Part shown: positions 47,489 to 55,624 of the stretch, one piece after another
How positions within the stretch are numbered: the stretch's first letter is position 1
Layout of the letters: each line of letters starts with the position of its first letter
Made by a program: the position numbers and the translations under genes
The notes under the pieces: generated by a model
The model's database searches: none
What the model saw: only the letters and a program-made list of their open reading frames with translations
What the model was told of the DNA's origin: nothing
NCBI GenBank assembly: GCA_019913005.1
Contig: JAIOHL010000083.1
Location: 34,198 to 98,197, forward strand
Reading direction: 5' to 3'
Length of the DNA stretch: 64,000 bases
Origin: Anaerolineae bacterium
GTDB taxonomy: Bacteria > Chloroflexota > Anaerolineae > Aggregatilineales > J027

Positions 47489-48654
47489 GGTGAAACCCTC
47501 TTTTGTTTAAGGACGTGGCTGTCGCGGGTGTATCGCACAAGCAGTTCACCCGTAACGGGGAATCTATTTAAGAAATATAGACCGGGGGTGAGTAGGGAGG
47601 GTCGCAGCATGATGGATTGCAAGCCCCGTGCCAAACGCATTTGGTTGGCAAACTGCCGTCGCCAATCCTGTGCATAGTCTTTTAATAAGGATTTTGCCAA
47701 AGTAGGCTGCCGGAGCATTTTATCCACATAGGTCGCCGCCAACATCCCACCATGTAGTGCCATCACCATACCATCACCAGCGAGTGGAGTAATTAATCCG
47801 GCGGCATCACCCGCCATCAATATATCGTTTTCGACCAAGCGCTTGCGGATGAATGGCACTTGGCCGATGCTCAACCAGCGATCATGTACTGGTATGGCTT
47901 GAGATAGCCATTGCCCAAGTGGTGGATTTTGTTGGCACATCCATGCAATAAACTGTTCAATCGTCCCCCCAGCTTGACGAAAAACCTCTTGGCGCACCAA
48001 CAAACAAACATTGGCAAGCCCACCTTCCACCTCTGACATACCACAATAGCCGCCGGGGAAAACAAATAAACGTACTTGGTCGCCGAGGGGTGGGCCGTGA
48101 AAGTGATTTTTTAAGGCCATGAACGGCTGCGGCTTATCGAGGAAACTCCGATTTAAGGCGCGATCCAAATTGCTGCGTTTGCCATGTGCGGCAATAACCG
48201 CCCTTGCTTGAAAGGTGGATAGATGGGAGGCGGATCGGATTTCGAGGCAAAATTTTTCGGATAGCCTACCTGAAACATTGGTTACGGTGGAATTTTCGTA
48301 TACCGCAACGCCATGCGGACGGGCATGGTCTACAAGTAGTTTATCAAGGGCATAACGACTGAGGCCCCACGCTTCACCGGGGAGTGGGTTCGTCCATGTG
48401 GTGCCATTTGGTGCAGTAATTTGTACCGTCCTAATAGAGATGGGGCAAAGCGCTTGTATCTGAGAAGTGACACCCAATTGGTTAAACAAATGGATGCACT
48501 CTGACGAAAGGAATTCACCACAAACTTTGTGATGGGGATAATGTTTGGCTTCAAATAATCCCACTCGATAGCCTGCCTCAGCAAGCACCAATGCAGCACT
48601 CGACCCGGCCAACCCCCCACCGACTATCGCAACATCAAAAGAGGTTTCGCTCAT
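47485..48654 (-). CDS. FAD-dependent oxidoreductase (geranylgeranyl reductase-like)
   Basis: The 389-residue flavoprotein has an N-terminal FAD dinucleotide fold (VAIVGGGLAGSSAALVLAEAGYRVGLFE), CGEFLSSECI and AGDAAGLITPLAGDGMVMALHGG near the C-terminal third. Related enzymes hydroxylate or reduce polyketide or isoprenoid lipids. The Met at 48654 overlaps the methyltransferase stop codon in ATGA, and the stop codon overlaps the PKS start in the same way. The first ATG (48690) would lie inside the upstream gene. Confidence 0.88.
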   Translation of the reverse strand: MSETSFDVAIVGGGLAGSSAALVLAEAGYRVGLFEAKHYPHHKVCGEFLSSECIHLFNQLGVTSQIQALCPISIRTVQITAPNGTTWTNPLPGEAWGLSRYALDKLLVDHARPHGVAVYENSTVTNVSGRLSEKFCLEIRSASHLSTFQARAVIAAHGKRSNLDRALNRSFLDKPQPFMALKNHFHGPPLGDQVRLFVFPGGYCGMSEVEGGLANVCLLVRQEVFRQAGGTIEQFIAWMCQQNPPLGQWLSQAIPVHDRWLSIGQVPFIRKRLVENDILMAGDAAGLITPLAGDGMVMALHGGMLAATYVDKMLRQPTLAKSLLKDYAQDWRRQFANQMRLARGLQSIMLRPSLLTPGLYFLNRFPVTGELLVRYTRDSHVLKQKRVSP

Positions 48655-49487
48655 GGTTTTTCGGCGACCAATGTCATACGCCACGGCCAACTGGGATACA
48701 CAGAAATAGAGGCATTCGGAAGATCAGCGGTTTTGGCTAGGAATAATAACTCGGCAGGGGTATAAGCACGTCGGATGGAAACTGCCCCATCATGGCGTGT
48801 GAGATAGTTGCGGGCAAAAATGGGCTGGATTATTTTGAAGGCTAGGAGGGGTAGCCAGCCTCGGGTCAAGTCCGTCATGATGAGGCCCCTGCGTGCTATA
48901 CGGAAAGTTGAACGCAAAAAGGCAAGCACCTGTTCAGGATTGAGGTGGTGCAAAAACAGCGAGGAAATCACATAATCCACGCTGTTGGGTGCGAAGGGGA
49001 GGACATGAGCATCCGCTTGAATGAGCGAAATTTGGGAGAGTGGGGCAGATGTAAGATGCTCTTGGGCCACCCGTAAATTGCGAGCCGAAAAATCGAGGGC
49101 CAGCATTTCCAATTGAAGGTTGTGCTGCTTGACCCATTGCTCAATTTTTAAAGGAATTTGGGCTGAACCCGTGCCAATATCAAGACAGAAGAGGCGGTGC
49201 GTAGAATTTCGCAAACGAGGGTAGAGATTGCGTTCCAAAGAGGATAGCCCACCGAGATGCACATTGATCCGCCATAAATCCGCCAAGTTTTGCCTGACAT
49301 CTGCCTGCGAGCCGATACCACTATCGAGTAGTTCAGGCTGATCTATCCGTGATGGCACCAACCATTTGGATTGGCCGATTTGTTGGGGGGTGTGGTGCAT
49401 GTTGGCTACTTTGTTTAACACGTTGATGTTCCGTCCTAACCCTGCCCAATGTTTATGGTAGCGGATTTGTGGAAAGATCGCTTCCAT
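48651..49487 (-). CDS. SAM-dependent methyltransferase of the type III PKS operon
   Basis: The 278-residue class I methyltransferase. SAM motif I: CLDIGTGSAQIPL (near residue 100); motif II region EMLALDFSARNLRVAQEHL; VLPFAPNSVDYVISSLFLHHL (post-I/IV). It is first of the coupled operon and probably methylates the polyketide or its oxidised form. The Met at 49400 is an alternative start that removes a 29-residue extension lacking family features. The gene ends in an ATGA overlap with the flavoprotein. Confidence 0.85.
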   Translation of the reverse strand: MEAIFPQIRYHKHWAGLGRNINVLNKVANMHHTPQQIGQSKWLVPSRIDQPELLDSGIGSQADVRQNLADLWRINVHLGGLSSLERNLYPRLRNSTHRLFCLDIGTGSAQIPLKIEQWVKQHNLQLEMLALDFSARNLRVAQEHLTSAPLSQISLIQADAHVLPFAPNSVDYVISSLFLHHLNPEQVLAFLRSTFRIARRGLIMTDLTRGWLPLLAFKIIQPIFARNYLTRHDGAVSIRRAYTPAELLFLAKTADLPNASISVYPSWPWRMTLVAEKP

Positions 49488-49601
49488 CTTGGGTTGTTTC
49501 TCATGAAATGCTTAGATGAAGCGGACGAGAAGAACAGTCACTCAATCCACAATTGACATGTGAAATAACCTGCGGCATAATAATTTTTAGGAAATGTAAT
49601 T

Positions 49602-49674
49602 GTGCCTGTAGCTCAGTGGATAGAGCGATTGTCTACGGAACAATAGGCCGGGAGTTCGAATCTCTCCAGGCACA
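49602..49674 (+). tRNA. tRNA-Arg(ACG)
   Basis: The acceptor stem GTGCCTG/CAGGCAC with discriminator A and no encoded CCA; D-loop AGTGGAT; anticodon loop CTACGGA on an ATTGT/ACAAT stem gives ACG; T-loop GTTCGAATC. Downstream lies an accessory island, so this tRNA is a candidate integration site. Confidence 0.95.
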
Positions 49675-49715
49675 CTGATTTTAAGCCAAGTTCGTCTATA
49701 TTGAGTCCTAATTCG

Positions 49716-49735
49716 AAACTCACGCTTGTGAGTTT
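49716..49735 (+). terminator. Terminator after tRNA-Arg
   Basis: AAACTCAC-(4)-GTGAGTTT, perfect 8-bp stem followed by ATT, 42 bases after the tRNA. Confidence 0.55.
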
Positions 49736-49800
49736 ATTCATTTGTTAAGGTGCTACCTGTTCATTGACCACGCATCAAAGAACAGTTCTTCAAATCTAAT

Positions 49801-49856
49801 AACCCGCTCTACCTGTTGATGCTACGCGGCGTTGGGGGTGGAGCGGGTTTCTTTTT
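49801..49856 (+). terminator. Long-loop terminator-like hairpin
   Basis: AACCCGCTC (49801-49809) and GAGCGGGTT (49841-49849), then TCTTTTT. The wide 31-base loop is unusual; it may be the relic end of an earlier transcript. Confidence 0.4.
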
Positions 49857-50451
49857 CAGGGTCTTCTTCAACTTCTAGCATATCCCATAGGGATACCCCG
49901 ACGGGTCGCGCCGTGATTGTGACCGGGGAAGGACGGCAGTTCACCCTTGAACCCAACCACCTCGAAGTAATCCGCCGCCTCGCTAGTCGCCTCACCCCCG
50001 CCCATGAAGGCATTCTCGCCGCCAAGCGTGATGCCGCGCCGCTAGAACTCGACGAGACTGTGTATGTGAACCTCACGAACATGCCCGCCACCATCGTCAA
50101 GATCAACGACGACCAAACGGGTCAATGTGGCTTTTGAAGGCACTTACGAAGCCCACACCGTACCCGTGAGCAGCGTCACGCGCCGTCCTCTACTTGGCTT
50201 TCAAAAATTCAAAGTAGGTACACGGGTGAGAGTGGGGGTGGTGGATGTCCCGGCGACGATTGTAGGCTACGACGGCGACACCTATCAAGTGAGTTATGAG
50301 GACATGCCCACCAACGATAAGGGGCAACCCTTCACCGTGCCTACCTCCAATTCTGAATTACAAGGGCAGCCGCTACACCGATGATGCTGAGGTGATGAAG
50401 GAAATCGCCGAAGCCACACTGCACGGCGAGACGATCACCCCGCGTCGCTAA
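49832..50451 (+). pseudogene. Broken gene in three frames, repeated SH3-like unit
   Basis: Coding sense passes through three frames. The first carries TVYVNLTNMPATIVKINDDQT. A one-base shift near 50117 moves to a frame reading VNVAFEGTYEAHTVPVSSV and VRVGVVDVPATIVGYDGDTY. A second shift near 50355 moves to a frame reading KGSRYTDDAEVMKEIAEATL and ending at TAA 50449-50451. The two segments MPATIVK and VPATIVG are internal repeats of a small beta unit. The sense in all three frames suggests recent decay or two indels. The family is unknown; the true start is unclear. Confidence 0.6.
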
Positions 50452-50465
50452 AACCACTCGAACAA

Positions 50466-50490
50466 AAACCGGGGTTCATCGCCCCGGTTT
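50466..50490 (+). terminator. Terminator after the broken gene
   Basis: AAACCGGGG-(7)-CCCCGGTTT, perfect 9-bp stem, 14 bases after the TAA at 50451. Confidence 0.65.
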
Positions 50491-50519
50491 CCATTTCTGT
50501 CCTGTCCAATCACCCCATT

Positions 50520-50705
50520 GGCGGGGGATTGATCACCTCTGTTTCCTACGACCATACCCTGCGGGTTTGGGAGACCTCTAGTGGAATGTGCTTAACAACC
50601 TTGATGGTTGATGGCCCTTTACAGAGTTGCGTTTGGCATACGGATGGCAAACACCTTATTGCAGGAGGCGACAAGGGTTTGTACTGGCTGCGGTTCGTTC
50701 GGTAA
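50520..50705 (+). pseudogene. C-terminal relic of a WD40-repeat protein
   Basis: The frame reads GLITSVSYDHTLRVWETSSG, then SCVWHTDGKHLIAGG and ends in LYWLRFVR at TAA 50703-50705. This is one and a half WD40 blades, with the DHTLRVW signature and a typical C-terminal last strand. No start codon or upstream blades exist, since a terminator precedes it. It looks like the 3' end of a large STAND or WD40 protein whose body was deleted. Confidence 0.7.
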
Positions 50706-50714
50706 TGCTTCAAC

Positions 50715-51440
50715 TTACGTCAGCGGCATCCCATCCAGATGCCGTTTGCGATCCCGCCAATCTGGGAGCACCTTATCCAGCAGGGCATAGAACTTGGGGC
50801 CGTGGTTGAGTTCTTTGAGATGGCATAGCTCATGGAGCACCACATAATCAATCAAGTCTTTGGGAACATGGATCAGCTTCAGATTCAGCGAGATACTCCG
50901 CTTGGCGCTGCAACTGCCCCAGCGAGCTTTCATTTCGCGGATGGTAATTTGGGGATATTCAATCCCCAACGACTCAACACGCGAGAAACAAACAGCAAGA
51001 CGCTCCTCAAAAATGCGTCTGGCTTGAGCGTGAAACCAACCATCCAGTAACTCGGCGATGCGTTTTTTGCCATTTGTATCCGCGACACTGACCGTCAGAA
51101 ACCCCCGACTCAACTGCACGCGCTCGATGTCATCCTCGACGACCTTCAAGCGATACTGCCGTCCGAGGTAACGATAGGCTTCGCCACTCACATACCGCTT
51201 CGGCAGAGGATTAGGGACGGGGTAATCCTGAAATTGGCGCTGATGTTTGAGTACCCATGCGGCCTTTTTCAGCACAAACGCCTCAATACGGGGGGCATCT
51301 GTGCCGAGTGGGGCTTTGACGAGCACACTGCTATCCGGGTGGACGTGAATCGAGAGGGTTTTGCGCGGGGCGTACACCAATTCATATTCGATAGTCGAAG
51401 CCCCGAACTTGACCTGATGCGTGCCGCCTAAAATCGTCAT
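50715..51440 (-). CDS. YgjP/DUF45-type metallopeptidase of the type I R-M locus
   Basis: The 241-residue protein has a central MKARWGSCSAKRSISLNLKL segment and the zinc motif VLHELCHLKELNHGPKFY (HExxH plus downstream His). Such SprT/M48-related genes are frequent companions of hsdR, where their role is unknown. Its start overlaps the hsdR stop codon by 4 bases (ATGA), so the two are translated together. Confidence 0.88.
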   Translation of the reverse strand: MTILGGTHQVKFGASTIEYELVYAPRKTLSIHVHPDSSVLVKAPLGTDAPRIEAFVLKKAAWVLKHQRQFQDYPVPNPLPKRYVSGEAYRYLGRQYRLKVVEDDIERVQLSRGFLTVSVADTNGKKRIAELLDGWFHAQARRIFEERLAVCFSRVESLGIEYPQITIREMKARWGSCSAKRSISLNLKLIHVPKDLIDYVVLHELCHLKELNHGPKFYALLDKVLPDWRDRKRHLDGMPLT

Positions 51441-54400
51441 GCCGTGAGTTGTTCCCGTTTCTTGGCGGTATCCAAAAGACTGTCAATGATGCGATCCATA
51501 TCGCCCCCACTCAAACTGAGATTATAGTCGGTTTTGACGGTATACAGCAGATCATCCAGTGCGTCTTTCATGCGGTTGAGCACATCCGCGTTGTGCGGCC
51601 AATCCCGCACCTTCTTGGTATTGAGCATGTCCTCACATTGCACGGCGAGATCGGCGACAAAATCCTGAAATTCTGCCGACTCAGGATCACCAAACTCCGC
51701 CAGCGCCTCGACCAACAACCCATAATACGCCCCGGCGTCACGGCGATGGATCAGCACTTCCGGCAGGTCGCTCGCGCGTCCGGCTCGCATTTGATCGAGG
51801 GCGTCTTGCATCAAATTCAAATATTCGAGTTCGGTCAGGCGGCCCTCTTTATATTGCTGGATGACCTCCTCAACCATTTGGGAGAACTTACGATAAAAGG
51901 CCGGGTCTTCTTCCATGCGCTCACTGGCGACCTTTTTGAGGTGGTGGGCAATCGTATCGGCCCGACCTACCCCAGTCATCTGCTCGACCACTTTGGCAAA
52001 TTCGTCCTCATCAAATATGTTGACCGTCGGCGTGATGGCGGTCACCCCGTCGGCACGGATGTGGTCACTCAGCAGCTTGCGGATTTTGGCTTCATACTCG
52101 CTGTATTCAATCGTCTCGGCATACCGCAACTGCACGGCATTGCGGAGGGCATGATAAAACTTCAAATCGTGTTTGTAGGTCTCAATCTGGGCCTCGGACG
52201 TACCTTGATAAAACTCGACCATGCTCAGGGCCACTTTCAGCGCACGGGCATAGTCTTGCAGGGCCTCATAAAACTGCTGACGGCGATCTTCCGGCTCCAA
52301 AAATCGTTCCAGTGCTTCATGGTCGTGGCGATTGGGCACGGGGTCAAACACCGCCAACAGCCGATTATGCAAATGGGGCAGTTTTGCCACAATCTCCCCC
52401 ATGTCGGTGATCGTCTCTTCCACATCCTCGGCATCAAACTCCTCAAGGGCGTTATAGGTTTGCAGGGCCTCATTCAGTTCACCCAAGACCCCGCGATAAT
52501 CCACAATGTAGCCGTAATCCTTACCCGCACACAGCCGATTGACACGGGCGATGGCCTGCAATAAACCATGTTCACGCAGCGACTTATCCACATATAACAC
52601 GGTGTTGCGGGGTTCATCAAAACCGACCAGCAGCTTATCCACCACAATCAGAATCTCGACACCCTCTTCGCGCCCAAAATCAGCAATGATCTCACGCAGA
52701 TAGGTCTCTTCGGTGTTGTACCGCTCCATCATGCGTTTCCAAAACTGCTGCACCACTTGGGGCGACTCCCCGCTGATGTCCTCACTGCCTTCGCGGGTGT
52801 CCGGGGCGGACATAATCACATCACAGCGGATGCCTTCATTGGTGAGGGCTTGTAAATATTCCAGCGCCTGTTCTTTGCTGGCGGTGGCAAGCTGACCCTT
52901 AAACCCCGTCTCGCGCCAGTTCTTTTTATAATGTTCGGCGATGTCCCACGCGATGGCCTCAATACGCGAACGCACCCGATTGACTTCCTCATAACGGCTC
53001 ATTTTGCGTTTGAGGTCGGTTTTCTGGGCCTCATTCAAATTAGCGGTGCGGCGTTCAAACCACTGATCGAGCGCATCCTTGCTGACTTCCAGTTCCACCA
53101 TCCGCCCCTCATACAACAGCGGCACGACGGCTTTATCCAAAACGGCTTGGCGCATGGTGTACTTGTGAATAAACCCGCCGAACTTGTCCACCGTGCGTTT
53201 TTCTTTTTTCAGCAGCGGCGTCCCCGTAAACCCGATATAACACGCATTCGGGAACACTTCGCGCATCCGGGCGTGGCTGCTGCCATATTGACTGCGGTGG
53301 CTTTCATCCACCAGCACAAAAATATTGGGGTTGTCATCGCGGAATTTCTGCTTGGCGGCGGCTTCAAATTTATCAATCACGGTGGTGATAATCTCGTGGC
53401 GGGGTGCGTGGATGAGCCGCACCAAATCCGCCCCCGAATGGGCTTTATGCACCGTTTTGCCACAGGCGCGGAAGGTTTTCCAAATCTGGGTGTCCAGATC
53501 AATGCGATCGGTGACGATGACCACACGCGGATTTTGCACAGCCGGGTGCAGAGTCAGGGCCTTCGCCAGCATGACCATCATCAGCGACTTACCACTGCCC
53601 GTCGTGTGCCAGATCACACCGCCCGCCCGCTGTTGGCCCTCAAAATGGCGCACCCGATCCAGCGTGGCCCTAATCGCAAAATACTGCTGATAACGGGCCA
53701 CCTTCTTTTCGCCTTTGTCATACACCAGATATTGATAGGCCAGTTCCAGCAGGCGTTCCGGACGCAGCAGGCTATAGATGGCCCGATCCTGCACGGTGGG
53801 CAAACGCTCCCCGGCGGCGTCTTGCTCATCAAAATATTGGCGCAGATGCCGACCATACTCCCGCCAATCATACAGGCGTGATTTTTCGGCATCACTCAGG
53901 CGCACATTGGCGAGCTGCCCGACGGCCTGCTCAATTTCCTCTTCCTCCTGCCACACCGCCCAAAAATCCTTCGCCGTGCCGGTGGTGGCATACAGCGCGT
54001 CATTCGTGCTGACCGCCATCAGCAGTTGGGTATATACAAACAGATGGGGGATTTCATCGGCCAGCGCCTGATTCCGCAGCATTTGACTGACGGCCTCATA
54101 TACCGATTTTTCGCCCGCGCTGTTTTGTTTATCGGGCCGTTTGCATTCGATGACCACCAGTGGGATGCCATTCACAAATAAGACAATATCCGGACGGCGG
54201 GTGCGATAACTGCCGCGTCGTTCCACCTCAAATTCATCTGTCACCTGATAGACATTATTAGCGGGGTTGGCCCAATCTATCAGTTTCACATCAAAATGGC
54301 GCTGATCCCCGGCGACCCCCTGCCCGACACTCATGCCCAATGTCAGCAGTTCATAAATTTCTTCGCTGGCCGGGATGAGGCCTTGATGCAGCGGCGTATC

Positions 54401-54646
54401 CTTGAGCGTGCGCAGCACTTGGCTGAGATTGGCCTCCGAAAAATCCGCGACCTGCCCTTTATGCTGAATGCGATTATTGGCCCGCAGCCAATCCAACAGC
54501 ACGCCCTCCAAGATGACATTCGAGGTTTTGCCGCCGCGTAATCCGTTGACTTCGGCAGGCGGGAGATATTGCCAGCCCATTGCCATCAGCAGGCGCAGCG
54601 CCGGAATCTGCGAAATGTGGTCTTCCAGATAGGAGGGGGTGGTCAT
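51437..54646 (-). CDS. hsdR: Type I restriction enzyme, R subunit (HsdR)
   Basis: The motor and nuclease subunit, 1069 residues. The N-terminal nuclease domain has the PD-(D/E)xK set: Asp153 in RRPDIVLF and ECKR (Glu167, Lys169). The DEAD-like motor has Walker A HTTGSGKSLMMV (about residue 347-358) and motif II VLVDESHRSQYG (about 445-456), then the helicase C half (TNEGIRCDVIMSAPDTREGS, FDEPRNTVLYVDKSL, QAIARVNRLC). A helical C-terminal region interacts with M. It is separated from hsdM and hsdS by an oppositely oriented gene and a toxin-antitoxin-like pair. All motifs are intact. Confidence 0.95.
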   Translation of the reverse strand: MTTPSYLEDHISQIPALRLLMAMGWQYLPPAEVNGLRGGKTSNVILEGVLLDWLRANNRIQHKGQVADFSEANLSQVLRTLKDTPLHQGLIPASEEIYELLTLGMSVGQGVAGDQRHFDVKLIDWANPANNVYQVTDEFEVERRGSYRTRRPDIVLFVNGIPLVVIECKRPDKQNSAGEKSVYEAVSQMLRNQALADEIPHLFVYTQLLMAVSTNDALYATTGTAKDFWAVWQEEEEIEQAVGQLANVRLSDAEKSRLYDWREYGRHLRQYFDEQDAAGERLPTVQDRAIYSLLRPERLLELAYQYLVYDKGEKKVARYQQYFAIRATLDRVRHFEGQQRAGGVIWHTTGSGKSLMMVMLAKALTLHPAVQNPRVVIVTDRIDLDTQIWKTFRACGKTVHKAHSGADLVRLIHAPRHEIITTVIDKFEAAAKQKFRDDNPNIFVLVDESHRSQYGSSHARMREVFPNACYIGFTGTPLLKKEKRTVDKFGGFIHKYTMRQAVLDKAVVPLLYEGRMVELEVSKDALDQWFERRTANLNEAQKTDLKRKMSRYEEVNRVRSRIEAIAWDIAEHYKKNWRETGFKGQLATASKEQALEYLQALTNEGIRCDVIMSAPDTREGSEDISGESPQVVQQFWKRMMERYNTEETYLREIIADFGREEGVEILIVVDKLLVGFDEPRNTVLYVDKSLREHGLLQAIARVNRLCAGKDYGYIVDYRGVLGELNEALQTYNALEEFDAEDVEETITDMGEIVAKLPHLHNRLLAVFDPVPNRHDHEALERFLEPEDRRQQFYEALQDYARALKVALSMVEFYQGTSEAQIETYKHDLKFYHALRNAVQLRYAETIEYSEYEAKIRKLLSDHIRADGVTAITPTVNIFDEDEFAKVVEQMTGVGRADTIAHHLKKVASERMEEDPAFYRKFSQMVEEVIQQYKEGRLTELEYLNLMQDALDQMRAGRASDLPEVLIHRRDAGAYYGLLVEALAEFGDPESAEFQDFVADLAVQCEDMLNTKKVRDWPHNADVLNRMKDALDDLLYTVKTDYNLSLSGGDMDRIIDSLLDTAKKREQLTA

Positions 54647-54651
54647 TTTAT

Positions 54652-54879
54652 TTATGCCATCTCATGTAAATCCACTGCGATAGGCAATTGTTCAAGGCTG
54701 GCACGGGTGGAAAGATTTAAGACGGTAATTCCCACCACCTGCCCGGTTTCGGCGTCAATGCGGAGTAATACATCGTCACCGATTTCCCGTGAAATGGCGG
54801 GACGGGGGTTGCCCACCGATAAATACAGTACGTCGGCTTCACGGTCATAGGCCAATTGCATTAGGTGTTCCGTTTCCAT
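54652..54879 (-). CDS. DUF2283 protein, candidate antitoxin
   Basis: The 75-residue protein carries the DUF2283 pattern: QLAYDREADVLYLSVGNPRP, then EIGDDVLLRIDAETGQVVGI. GGAGAGG lies just before the ATG at 54879. The gene overlaps the upstream nuclease-like gene by 19 bases and ends 5 bases before hsdR. DUF2283 genes often pair with small nuclease toxins, so an antitoxin role is inferred. Confidence 0.75.
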   Translation of the reverse strand: METEHLMQLAYDREADVLYLSVGNPRPAISREIGDDVLLRIDAETGQVVGITVLNLSTRASLEQLPIAVDLHEMA

Positions 54880-55178
54880 ATCACCTCTCCTGATTTCACT
54901 TGGTCGGTTGCGTACAGCGTGGAGACAAAGTTTCGGTCTATGCGTTTCACCACCGCCACGACCCACTTGCCTTTTAATATCTCAGCTTCAAAACGATAAT
55001 ACAACACTGACCGCTCATCCCGCACACTGCGCCGTATCTCATCCGGGTCGGCAAAGATACGATCAAGCTGGTCAATAAAATCAGCGGTTTCGGGATGTTT
55101 GAGCAAAATCATTTGCCGCACCGAGTCCGCCAGCACGATTTCCTCGCCGAAAATATCGGTAAAGACTTGTTCACTCAT
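54861..55178 (-). CDS. RelE/BECR-like small nuclease, candidate toxin
   Basis: The 105-residue protein ends with LYYRFEAEILKGKWVVAVVKRID and VSTLYATDQVKSGEVIW, a strand-rich end typical of the phage-type BECR/RelE-like nucleases; the front has PETADFIDQLDRIFADPDEIRRS. It overlaps the DUF2283 gene downstream, as toxin-antitoxin partners do. The family call is by pattern and needs a profile search. It could alternatively be a phage morphogenesis-type domain. Confidence 0.6.
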   Translation of the reverse strand: MSEQVFTDIFGEEIVLADSVRQMILLKHPETADFIDQLDRIFADPDEIRRSVRDERSVLYYRFEAEILKGKWVVAVVKRIDRNFVSTLYATDQVKSGEVIWKRNT

Positions 55179-55182
55179 CGTA

Positions 55183-55347
55183 TCACGCTATTCCTCCACC
55201 TGCACCCACACCCAAAATGACAATCGAGGCTTTGCCGCCGCGTACTTGGTTGACTTCGGCAGGTGGGAGATACTGACAGCCCATTGCCATCAGCAGGCAC
55301 AGCGCCGGAATTTGCGAAATGTGGTCTTCCAGATAGGAGGGGGTCAT
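55183..55347 (-). pseudogene. hsdR head joined to an hsdS tail (recombination scar)
   Basis: From ATG 55347 the frame reads MTPSYLEDHISQIPALCLLM and continues MAMGCQYLPPAEVNQVRGGK, nearly identical to the first 40 codons of the intact hsdR (start 54646). Homology stops near 55213. The following bases, in the next frame, encode WVQVEE and stop at 55188-55190, matching the last residues RVQVEE of the hsdS gene at 57337. So an hsdR 5' end is joined out of frame to an hsdS 3' end. The combined ORF has 54 codons and is not functional. Confidence 0.85.
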
Positions 55348-55624
55348 GAACGTTGCTCATTATGCTCTCAGTTACCACGTACACTGTTATAATTACATGG
55401 TCGTTCATGAATTATTTGTCCTTTGCTGATGTCCTTGATCAACACCCGTTTGGCTCATTTTTCATGAACAACCACTAACAATCAGGCTAGATTTTGACCC
55501 CAAAGTTAAAGCGCCACTTCCCACCATCGGCCTCCTTTGGTGACGATCTGGTGACAAGTTGGTGACGAGGTGTTCATAGAATGGCGGTATATCACCCAAA
55601 CAAAACGATGGGAGCCATTCGCCA
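55348..55624. other. Intergenic region with phased iterons upstream of the leader-bearing gene
   Basis: A 277-base region without a gene. It contains three GGTGAC hexamers at exact 11-base spacing (55539, 55550, 55561), a CATGAACG/CGTTCATG inverted repeat (55345-55352 and 55402-55409), and a second TTCATGAA palindrome at 55461. The iterons lie 59-86 bases upstream of the ATG at 55625 and are a probable regulator binding site. Confidence 0.55.

Noticed and set aside
51449..53881. Long plus-strand ORFs (371 and 316 residues) within hsdR
   Set aside because: They lie opposite an intact gene with clear motifs, and their translations have no family features.
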